Shown here: piece after piece, positions 21,371 through 31,435 of the stretch
Layout of the letters: each line of letters begins with the position of its first letter
Position numbering within the stretch: position 1 is the first letter of the stretch
Notes under the pieces: generated by a model
What the model was told of the DNA's origin: nothing
Databases searched by the model: none
What the model saw: only the letters and a program-made list of their open reading frames with translations
Assembly: GCA_013400115.1 (NCBI GenBank)
Contig: VXBP01003607.1
Span: 248,310 to 312,309, forward strand
Length of the DNA stretch: 64,000 bases
Reading direction: 5' to 3'
Source: Rhinopomastus cyanomelas
Lineage: Eukaryota > Chordata > Aves > Bucerotiformes > Rhinopomastidae
Made by a program: the position numbers and the translations under genes

Positions 21371-23545
21371 GTGAGTGATGCTGCTTTTTATCTCTCTGCG
21401 TTGTGGGCGATGGGCTTCGGCAGTGGGTTCGTTTGCATCTCAACCTGCTCTGGTTCCAGAGGTGCTGGTGTGGTGCAGGGCTCAGTGCAGACAGCGGGTG
21501 GATTTAATTGACGCGTAACCTGTATAAAATAGCAAAGGCTTGATGAGTTATCAGCTGGCGGGGAGGTGTGTGGCAGCTGTTGCTCCTGCCACTGTGGGCA
21601 CAGCACTCACTTTGATTGTCTGCCTTGCTTTCTTGTCAAAAGAAAGTCCGAATTGGGCACTCCAGAACTCAGCATGCCTTGGGGCCAACCCATAGTCTTT
21701 TAGCAGCATCACCATGCTCTTCAGTGGTGGTGTTGGCCATCACCACTGCTTTCTGTTCCTGGAGGGAACTGGGTATGAAATTGTTTGATTTAACATGTAA
21801 AGCCTTTGCTGCACTTGAAACACAGAGCGTGCTTAGGGTGCAGAAGAGGGGCATGGCTCAGATGACCAAGCAGATGTCCTTTGTGATGCTCCCAGCTCCA
21901 AATGTGCTTAGCTTACACTCCTAACGTTCATTTTTCAACCTGTCAGCACTGCCAGCTCAAGCTGGCATCTGCAAATACCTGCTCATCCTGCCTCTTACAT
22001 CATGTCCGACAGTAAAGCTCCTGCAGCCTGAACCAGGCTGACAGCAGGCTGTACCATGCTGAAAAAAAGTCACTGGGTTTGTGTTCTGTAGCCAGGTTGT
22101 TCCTGCAGTGCTAAAAGGGGGGAGGGCGTGCAGGGTGGGGGCTGGAACAGAGAAAAAGGCTGGCCATCAAGAGAACAAAGAGGTTTGCCCTGATGGATCC
22201 CATGTGTTATGAATGAAGGTGCTGGGTTTACTTTCACCATCCCCACATAAGCCCCTTTATTTCAACTCCCAGGTGCTGCACTGAATATTAAACCGCTTGC
22301 AAAACCCCAGCAGCAGCAGCAGAGGACGTTGTTTTAATAATTTACTGGTCAAAACCAGAAGCCACTGGCTAAAAATATTCACTCTTGCCTTATGGCAGCA
22401 CCAGGAGCGAGTGGTCTGCGAGCAGCTGTGGACCCTGCCACTGCCCTTCACCAAAGTCTTCCCCTCCACCAAAAACGTGCCCCGTTCCGGTTTCTGACTT
22501 TGCTTCTCAAACCCAGAAATGTGCCACTGGATGGAAATGGGAAAAGAGTTGCGTTATTAGGTCATCTCTTTCCCAATAAGGAAAGGATAAGGCTCAGGGG
22601 AAGCTGTTTAGTTTGGTAGCCTGGAAAACATGTTGTTCTCGCTCCTGGAGAAAGCTGTGGAGTTTTGGGGGGGTTGTAGAGGCTGGTCACACGGAGGAAG
22701 TGTATCCTGTTGGGCACCTGGCAGCAGTGTACACAGTGCCTTGAAGTAGCCCATAACAACGCGGCAGCTGTGATCACACATCTCAAATACCTTTTCTGCA
22801 CAGAGGATGAAAATTCTGCTAAAATTAACCACAATTTAGAGCTGACGGGGTGTAATAAATCACTGGAAGAACTGTGCTGCATTTCAAAATAGCACTAAAA
22901 TAGGACAGAGAAGCCATAATGAGCTGTTTTGGGTTTGTTTTTCTAAATACCATAGAAAAATTATTTTTGGAGCAAGAATTTCCTTACTTTTGAGATACTC
23001 TATTATTTCCTCTACAATGCGAACAATTACAAATCCTTGGCAGTTTCACCTCCGTAAGAAGGCTGTTGGTTAGTCTCAGGGAATTCAAGTAATACTTTAC
23101 ATACTTGTGTGGAAAATAAGAAGGATTACTGCCTACAGCCATACGATAAGACTTTCCATCCGCTCTTGTTTCTCAGGGTTCTCCTCAGGCATTTCGGTGA
23201 GTGTGGAGGTAGGGTTGTTGGTTCGGTAGTCAAGCAAGTCCATGTGACTCTTTGAGGGACTTGTGATGAGGTCGGTGTTTAAGAAACACAAATGCATTTT
23301 CCTTCTCAAGGATCTTCTCATGAAGCACTTCAGAGACTTTGATGTGTTTAGATACCTCTGAAGATTTGGGGGATGTTACTACTCACAGCCCTTGGGGACA
23401 TGGAGTCTCAGACTGCAGATACCTGTGGCAGACCAGGTCCCCTGAGCTAACACCTTGAACATTTCTCAGTTATCTGCTTACTGGGTCTCTAAAAAGGATT
23501 TTACTCTGTCCCCAGTAGTGATCCGATCATTGTCTTTCCCTGCAG
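21371..23545 (+). other. WFIKKN2 intron 1
   Basis: A 2175-bp phase-0 intron from donor GTGAGT to acceptor TTTCCCTGCAG, splitting the WAP domain between its first and second halves. No repeat element or nested gene is seen. Short open frames inside it have no coding signature. Confidence 0.9.
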
Positions 23546-25057
23546 GAGTGTGAGACCTTTGAGAAATGCTGCCCCAATGTCTGTGGAACAAGGAGTTGTG
23601 TGGCAGCTCGGTACATGGATGTCAAGGGGAAGAAAGGGCCAGTGGGAATGCCCAAAGAGGCAACCTGTGACCGCTTCATGTGCTTCCAGCAAGGCTCAGA
23701 GTGTGACATCTGGGATGGGCAACCTGTCTGCAAGTGCAAGGACAGGTGTGAGAAGGAGCCGAGCTTCACCTGTGCCTCTGATGGGCTCACCTACTACAAC
23801 AAGTGCTACATGGACGCAGAAGCTTGCATCAAAGGCATCACACTGAACGTAGTCACGTGCAGATACCATCTCACCTGGCCAAACACCAGCCCCATCCCAC
23901 CAGAAACCACAGCTCGCCCTACCACTGCCTATTCCGAGACAACAGTCATCGATATCTTGCCACCTGTTCTAGTGAACAACCCTGTCCATCAGTCAGTCTA
24001 CGCGGGAGAGACCGTCAGCTTTCTCTGTGATGTTACAGGGAGACCCAAGCCAGAAATCACATGGGAGAAGCAGGTCGATGGGAAAGACAAAGTCATTATG
24101 AAGCCAAATCACGTCAGAGGGAATGTTGTGGTCACCAACATTGCCCAGCTGGTCATCTATAACACCCAGCTCCAAGATGCAGGCATCTACACCTGCACAG
24201 CCAAAAACAGCGGTGGCCTCCTCAGGGCTGATTTCCCTTTGTCCGTCATCAAAGGAGAACCTACATCCAAAGAATCTTCCCAAAACAAAACACATTTTCC
24301 AACCGATGAGTGCCTGAAGCAACCAGACAGCGAAGACTGCGGGGAAGAGCAGACCAGGTGGTACTACGACGCAAAGAAAAACAACTGCTTTACTTTCATC
24401 TACGGGAACTGTAACAGCAACCTCAACCACTTTGAGACCTACGAGAACTGTATGTTAACGTGTATGAACGGCCCCATCAACATCTGCAACCTGCCAGCCC
24501 TCCAAGGTCACTGCAAGGCCTATGAGCCCAGATGGGCCTACAACAGCCTGACAAAGCAGTGCCAGTCCTTCATTTACGGTGGGTGTGGGGGCAACGAGAA
24601 TAACTTTGAGAGCCGGGAGGCCTGTGAAGAGATGTGCCCTTTCCCCAAGAACACACACTGCAAAGCCTGCAAACCACGCCAGAAGCTGGTGACCAGCTTC
24701 TGCAAAAGCGACTTCGTTATCCTGGGCCGTATAACAGAGCTGACTGAAGACCAAGACTCGGGACATGCCCTGGTGACGGTGGAGGAGATTCTGAAAGACG
24801 AAAAAATGGGATTAAAATTCCTGGGCAGAGAACCCCTAGAAATCACACTTTTGAACATGGACTGGAGCTGCCCGTGTCCCAACATGACCATGGTGGATGG
24901 CCAGCTCATCATCATGGGCGATGTCCACAACGGCATGGCCGTCCTACAGCCAGACAGCTTTGTGGGGACCTCCAGCATCCGGCGTGTGCGGAAACTCCGC
25001 GAAGTCATCCACAAGAAAACCTGTGAGCTTTTGAAAGAGTTCCTGGGATTGCATTAA
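23546..25057 (+). CDS. WFIKKN2: WFIKKN2 coding exon 2 (rest of WAP, Kazal, Ig, Kunitz x2, NTR)
   Basis: Encodes residues 68-570 and the stop. Domains in order: the second half of WAP (KCCPNVCGTRSC, to about 90), a follistatin/Kazal module (about 129-172, CASDGLTYYNKCYMDAEAC), an Ig C2 domain (about 207-300, with SFLCDVTGRPKPEITWEK and DAGIYTCTAKN), Kunitz 1 (about 323-373), Kunitz 2 (about 381-431), and an NTR domain (about 439-570, CKACKPRQKLVTSFCKSDFV to EFLGLH). Kunitz 1 has Gly at the P1 site (after the second Cys) and so should not inhibit trypsin. Kunitz 2 has Lys at P1 (GHCKAYEPRW), as expected for the active inhibitor domain. Length fits the family (about 570-576). The exon is intact, with no frameshift. 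The paralogue WFIKKN1 is less likely given the sequence and the TOB1/ANKRD40 neighbours. Confidence 0.97.
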   Translation, partial: ECETFEKCCPNVCGTRSCVAARYMDVKGKKGPVGMPKEATCDRFMCFQQGSECDIWDGQPVCKCKDRCEKEPSFTCASDGLTYYNKCYMDAEACIKGITLNVVTCRYHLTWPNTSPIPPETTARPTTAYSETTVIDILPPVLVNNPVHQSVYAGETVSFLCDVTGRPKPEITWEKQVDGKDKVIMKPNHVRGNVVVTNIAQLVIYNTQLQDAGIYTCTAKNSGGLLRADFPLSVIKGEPTSKESSQNKTHFPTDECLKQPDSEDCGEEQTRWYYDAKKNNCFTFIYGNCNSNLNHFETYENCMLTCMNGPINICNLPALQGHCKAYEPRWAYNSLTKQCQSFIYGGCGGNENNFESREACEEMCPFPKNTHCKACKPRQKLVTSFCKSDFVILGRITELTEDQDSGHALVTVEEILKDEKMGLKFLGREPLEITLLNMDWSCPCPNMTMVDGQLIIMGDVHNGMAVLQPDSFVGTSSIRRVRKLREVIHKKTCELLKEFLGLH

Positions 25058-26250
25058 CCAACTCCACACGCATCGGCTTTCCCCGACCCGTGTGTTACGT
25101 AGGGCTAACAAGCACTAGGCTAGGGCACGCGCTAAGCGAGCTGTTTGAAGACACACAGTAGGAATTATGCAGAACCCTTATTTTAATCCATTAATGATGC
25201 TTAGCAACAGCGTAGTTTGGTCTCTGGCGAGCGCGTAGAACAGTAGCACAAGGCCATTAATCTTGCACTGCAATCAGTTTGTCCATACGGGAGGGGCCAC
25301 TTAACTAGATGACTCACCGCAGTAGTTCCACCATCTTTACGTAGCTTCCATCCTAAATGACAGAATCCGCAGCATTTGTTTAGCTAATGGGTGCACAGCT
25401 AAGTAACACACGATGTCACCTTCCTCTGTGTCATTTACAGTATGAAAATGGTACGGCAAGCCATTAGAAGGCAGTCACACTCCTGTCTCCTCGTAGCAGC
25501 ACTAATAGTTCAGGAGAGAAGCTTGTAAATTATTGTCTGCATTTCCCGTTGAGCACATTTAACCGACCTGTGCAGTAGGAGTTCGCTTCTTCTAACAGAA
25601 GTTTTCCTAGCAGTCTTCTTTGGAACGTACCTCGTTTTTAAGTGGCAACTACTACCTACCTTGTGATCCTCACCGGAGGGAAAACGCCCCTCAATCCCAC
25701 ACGCAGGACAACAGGGCCCTGCAGAAGTTAAGGCACAGCCTCACCCCAAAATGACTTTTCTGTCACCAGAACAAGGTCAGCTAACTGCACCTCATCCCAC
25801 TGCACTTCCCGGGGCTCACTTTAGCCGGTAGAATGTCTGTCACAAAATCCCAGGGCAGTGTTTGAAAATCCTTTGTGCTGAAGCAAACACGGCAATTTAT
25901 TGGGTTTTTTCATTAGAAATCTGGCTTTCACAGGTGAGGTAGTCAAGTGAGAGGAGTCAGAGCAGAACACGAGCCAGAACTTGATCAACGCACAGTTTTC
26001 AGGCTGTGCTAGGCAGGGCGGAGCTGCTGAGAGCAGAGGGGACGCTCCTAGGAGGTGCCGATGAGTTGGACCCCGTTGGAGCGGTCTTTCCAGCAGGCCA
26101 CTGCAGGGATGCGCACAACCCCATCCCCTAAGAAAGACAGGCAGCAGGGGCCGTGGGTGTGACTGTTCCTTTTAACACGGGTGCGCCCAAAAATGTAACT
26201 TGTATCTGTGCAAACATCCTCAAATAAAGGAAAAGCTGATCCTGGAAAAC
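25058..26250 (+). other. WFIKKN2 3'UTR with poly(A) signal
   Basis: About 1.2 kb of non-coding DNA after the stop. The first clear AATAAA in a good setting is at 26223-26228 (CAAATAAAGG), predicting cleavage near 26245. No open frame or repeat lies between. The end point is inferred from the hexamer alone. Confidence 0.55.
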
Positions 26251-29200
26251 TGCTGCCTCCGCTGAAGACTGTCATTACAGGGACGAGGGGTCTGGCCTTA
26301 TCGCGGCTCTGGGTTGGGTCGGTCCAGGGAGTTCCTGCCGTGGTGCCCAGAGCCCTCTGCTCGGCCGGTTGGAGCCTGGGCGGGTGTCAGGGCACGTCTG
26401 GGCCAGAGGAAGGAGGGTGCAGCCAGTGCTACTCCCTGGTGCCATCTAACGGGCTTGAAGCAGGGTGGGCAGCAGGACGGAGCTGCTACCCAGCCATGGG
26501 CACAGACCTGCCTTTGCAGGTGTGTGTTGGGGCTGGGTACGATAAGAGCTCAGGGGTGGACATTAAATAGGCAGATACTGGACTCCAGCATGAGGACAAG
26601 GCTGTAAACTCCCCAAAGTCTGTGTGCAGTTTTGCTGAGGATGAAGAGAAGGGATGGTGACAACGCTGAATGTGGGGACAGCTGTCGTTTCCGTGAAGGC
26701 TTTCCCACCAGCAGCTGAGCCAGGGGCAAAAACCACAGCATGATGGAGAACTGGCCTCTTCTCCCAGTGGTCTGGGCTTGGTCTGTGTCTGAAAAGCTCC
26801 AGCAACTGAAATGGGTCTAAATCTCTGGTTATTTTTATAATTTCAGAAGAAGCTACGTGGGAGGTTAGAGGAACCTGGACCAGACTTGCTGGCCAAGAAA
26901 ACACTCTCCTCAGTGTATGTGAGAAAAACTCCAATTAAAGGTCCGTAACAGTTGTGTATGTTCTTGTGAAGGCTGTTTTCTGGAGCAGGGAGATACCAGC
27001 CCCACTGCCCTCCTCTGCTGGATCATCCCTGGCTGTGGCAAGTGCCACCATTCCGAAGGCTCATCTGTCATTTTTTGAAGGAAGCTGTAGGAAGTGGCAT
27101 GTTCTTGCCACAGTCTCTATCTCAGAGGCACTGGAGGATGAAGGGTTTTAAGAAATGGCTTTATATGGCTCTTTTTCCCAGAAGCTAAAGGATTTTGCAA
27201 GTGTGGGAGTGTTGGAGTGACTTGGGAGACATGTACCCGGTTGTTCCAAACAAGCTGGGACGCAAACAGAGCTGAGAGCAAAAAGCACCCAATTCATCAC
27301 ATTCCATCACAGCACTTAGGCCTGGGGTCTAAAATGCTCCTAGTTCTGCTCCTGTTAAACCCCTAGCCTGCACTGAAAGCAAAGTGGTTGTGCAGGTGAT
27401 CTGCTGCACTGAGAGCCAGGGCCGTGTGAGGGGGGACCTGTCTGCCAGCCCCTTCAGGCACGAGTCCTGCTGCGCAAGGGTTTGCTTGTACGGGGGATCC
27501 CAGGGTATATTTTGGGTCAGTTGTCCAGTGTGGTGCAGTGAGGGAGGACACAGAATAGCCCAGCTCGCAGACATGGTGCAGCCACAATTTGTAGCTCCTG
27601 CCCGAAGCTAAGAAGCCAGGCTGCCTCTGAGCCCTGCAGGAGGGCTCTGCATGAGGGTCTGTGGGTTAACATCAAAGCCAGATGCCGTTCCCCACTGGAC
27701 CCGCACAGGGACACGGTCCCTGCTCTGCTATGAATCACACTGATCCATTTGGCTCCCATGCTGCCATGCTGGTGAGTTGGCCAGGACCAGCTTGGTGCCA
27801 GCCAGCAACCCCACAGTGACAGGTCACCCAGAGAAGACAAATGCTGGACATGACCAGCCCCACAGGGATACCCACAGGGCTACACTGAACCACCTTGGCT
27901 GCCCTGAGGCAAGAGAAGCCATGCCATGGGCATCCCCTCACCTGCTGCTGGAGCAAACCATCCCTGGCATCCCAGGAACTCCTCACCTCCCTGTGCCATG
28001 GAATTGACCCAAGCCCTGACCCCCTCTACCTTCTGACCTTAAAGAATGTAGCTCTTCACTCAAAGCCAGTATTTTAGTTCAGCCTCTTATTAAACCCTTA
28101 AGAAGCCTAAAATTCAGGTCTGACCAGTCAACCAGCCCAAGGAAAGCCCACACACAGGGCCAGGCACTGGAGGATGTTGCTACAGCCTTTGCCAGGCTAA
28201 TAGGTACTTACAGGTGGCTCCTGAGCAGAAATCCCCTGCTGCATTGCTCACACACTGGGTTTTCCATCCGGCTCTCTGTGGCATGCCTCACTGCGCTGTC
28301 AGAAAGCTGGAAGGAAATGCCAATATTAGAGTTTGTGTTCAAAGTATGAGAGGAGACAGGGAAAGGGAAAAGCCTGCTTGACCCTTCTCCTTGCATGTCT
28401 GACTGTCTGAGGCTTTGGAGAAATGCTGGAGGAAGGATGGCACTGCCAAAGCCACGAATTTCTGTCAAAGTTTCTCTCCAGACACTGGCTCAGGAAGCAG
28501 AGAGAGAGCAGAGCCACGTTAGCCACGTTTGAGACCTGCAGGCCCTCCCTAGAGCTCAGGGATGGATGAAGGTGGTGGGAGAAGAGCGCAGAGCTGCTGA
28601 CACAAGTGCATCGTGCCCACCTCCCAGTCTTAGCAAAGATGAAAAGTGCAACACATGACACTCTGCAAACCCTGCAGCTAGAGCTCAATGGAAACCATCC
28701 AGCATATGGATCCGAAAATGAGTCACAGGTTATTGTGCAAACCATCTGTGCAGCCCAGCTCTGCTAGCAGGGGGACAAAACAGCAGCAAAACCCGTGATA
28801 GTACAGAGCCACTGCGTGGGGACTGCCGGAGCACATCCAGAGCATCAACAGAGCCCGCTGCATTACAGAGCCAGCAGGTCAGGGCACGAGGGCCCCACAT
28901 TGACAGGCATGGAGAGGTGGCTCGGTGATTGCTCAGAGAGAGGATCTTGTATTGCCACAATGCCCAGAGTAGCCAAGGTCAAAGGAAAGAGGAGACTGAG
29001 CACGTTCTCATTGCAGGGGCTTGACATGAGGTCAGCCACAAGGTTTTATAGGCATCCAGCTCCAGAACTCAGAGCAAACAGAGAAGATGACGCCATTGGA
29101 ATATGATTCAGGCAGCAGAGGTATTTAAAAGCTTAGTTCCCAGTTGTTTCAAAGGGAATTAGGGACCCCTGCAAGAGTTACTGCTTGGCCACAGGTCCCA

Positions 29201-30232
29201 GCTCCTGAGGGAGGTGGCTGTAATGAAGGTCACGTATGACTTTGGCCAACAGCTAATGACTTCCTGCAAAAGGAGGAGTAATCCAACTGGCACCTTGCAC
29301 CACCAGATCCACTTCCTCCACCCAAAGCACTTTGTGCCCTGCTTTGCTCTAATTCCAGTGGCACGCACGTGCCATGACATTCTCGTGCAGGTAACCACCA
29401 GGAAAAACTCATGGCCTGGCTGGGTACCTGCACAGGGCTGGATGGAGACTGGCTGTGAAAATGTCACCCTGAGTGAGAACTTAGTGCCTGGAGCCAGTGT
29501 TTTTATACCAAATATTTAGTGTTTTCCCCTTCACCCACACTGGTTACCAATTGACTACAAGTGACCTCCAACTGCCTCATTGATTTACAGCAGCTGTCAA
29601 AGGACAAAAAATGAGCCCCATGCCCAGCATCTGAGAAACACGCTGAATGGAGGTTGCACAACTGGATAAATGTTCTACCAGCTCTTTAAATCTTGAAAAA
29701 GGACAGGGGGGAAAGTCAGTTTGAGCTGCTGATCTACAGTGCAAACAGCAGTGGGATACAAAGATAATGCAGCAGCACAAGGGACAAATCTATTAGCCAA
29801 AAAGGCAGCACAGTCTGTTTAATCCACAGCTCCTTGTGGCTGGGCAAATGATAGGACATTCAGTCCTAGGAGTCTAGAAAGCAAATGAAAAGTCTCCCAA
29901 AGGTTTAGGTGTCCAAGTCAGGGGAGTCTGAATGTTGATGTTTTCCCCTGCACATCCCTATTGCTACCTTTCTCAGCCCCTTGCCCATGGTGCCTGTGCC
30001 GCTGGGTGTTACCCATTGCACCACCGACCTGTGAGCCCAGGTGGGATGGTCTCCTGCAAACGTCAGGCTTGCTGGTGCATACAGACCTGCACGTGCTGTG
30101 GAAGCCCATGGCCACAGCAGCTCTGACACACCAATGAGGGTAAAACCCAACAGACATGAAAGTCCACATTTCAGAGTCACAGCCAGTTCAGGTTGGGGAC
30201 AAACCTCCTCCTGACCTGGCTCTGGGACATTC

Positions 30233-30360
30233 AAGGCCAGGTTGGATGGGGCTCTGAGCAACCTGGTCTAGTGAAGGATGTCATTGCCCATGCCAAGGGG
30301 TTTCAATTAGATAATTGCTAAGGTCCCTTCCAGTCTAAACCATTCTGTGACTATGATCTT
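30233..30360 (+). mobile_element. CR1 3'-end fragment
   Basis: Plus-strand CR1 tail with a single terminal module: GGCCAGGTTGGATGGGGCTC, then GCAACCTGGTCTAGTG, then AAGGTCCCTTCCAGTCTAAA and CCATTCTGTGACTATGAT. Diverged and 5'-truncated. Confidence 0.85.
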
Positions 30361-30824
30361 GTATGATCTCTTGAGGCACAAGACACTAGTGCTTACAGGA
30401 TGGAAAGGGCCACGGGTCTTGTCCCACCTGGCAATTCCTACCTGCTCTCATTTGTCCCAGGGATGGCTAAGAGTGCACGAGAGGAGGAAGCTGGAGAAAG
30501 AGGAAAAGATTCATCTAGAGGGAGGAGGAGGAGCATTTTTTCACCTTAAACTGGCACAACAACTTGGTAGTTAGACTGGATTGACTGGCATGAAAAGGAA
30601 CTGCCCATAAAGGGGTTTGTGTCTTCTCCTCCTTTGCCCCATTCCTAACACACCCAAACCGGGGGGAATGTAACACGTGTAAAGGACATGACTTCCTCCA
30701 CTGCTGGAAACAGAAAAACAAGAGTAATAAGTCTGCAGGATCAGATGTTCACCCAAGGGTAAAAGAACTCACATTAAACATTGCTTAACCATTAACTGCA
30801 GCAGATAACCTTTGCTTCAGTTTG

Positions 30825-31435
30825 TGGCAGAACCAGAGGGTGGAAGGTGGCAAACATGAGGCTAATTTTAGAAAGGGGTTCCTGGGGGTTGGGTAGGAAA
30901 ATGCAGCAAGTCTGGAAGGAGCTGTAATAGGGGATAAAACTCACAGCTGAACGATGACTGTGATACAGAGAGAAGCCTGTGGACTTCACCAGAGGATAGC
31001 GATGCTCCGTAACACCGGACTTTTCTTCGAAGCAATCACAAGGATCCAGCTGATAGTGTTGGCTTGGAACAAGGCCTCAGAGCAGCTTCTTCACCCAAGG
31101 CTTGTCGAGACTTTTAGCTGTCCTGCAGGAACAGGCAGGGCAGGCTCCAGAGCCAACAACCGGCTGAAACATCAGAAAGGAAGGGTGAAACAGAAAGGTC
31201 ACTTTGCACAATGCACGGAAGTCATTGGCAGCATCCTAGGGGACCTCTGTGAGGGCCTGAGCTGCTTGACATGGATGGCGTAGAAGAGGTAAGTGACAGA
31301 GGTTGCTGTTGAGGTCAAGTTACTTTGGGCTGCGAAACTGCAGTCTATCTGTGAGGAGCTGCAGAAGGGCATCACCATAGCGAGTGACAGGGTGATAAAG
31401 TAGCTGATAAAATGCAATATTGATTAATATACGTG
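30825..31435 (+). mobile_element. Ancient CR1/L3-clade LINE relic
   Basis: Heavily decayed plus-strand RT-ORF. Three islands keep LINE identity in the right order: TGGAAGGTGGCAAACATGAG, equivalent to the WKVANVTPIFKKG motif; AAGGTCACTTTGCACAATG followed by GAAGTCATTGGCAGCATCCT, equivalent to the segment before VPQGSVLG; and GAGGAGCTGCAGAAGGGCAT, then GTGATAAAGTAGCTGATAAA and TGCAATATTGATTAATAT, equivalent to the ELQKDL..LSDWxxKWQMKFNxDKC region. Frames are destroyed. It is much older than the CR1 copies at 2.9-5 kb. Confidence 0.65.

Noticed and set aside
23133..23321. 62-codon minus-strand frame inside the WFIKKN2 intron
   Set aside because: Short, no family, no splice sites; intronic chance frame.
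31199..31417. Minus-strand frame with acceptor-like start reading like a four-helix membrane protein
   Set aside because: The plus strand matches ancient CR1/L3 RT sequence in order, so this frame is an antisense shadow.
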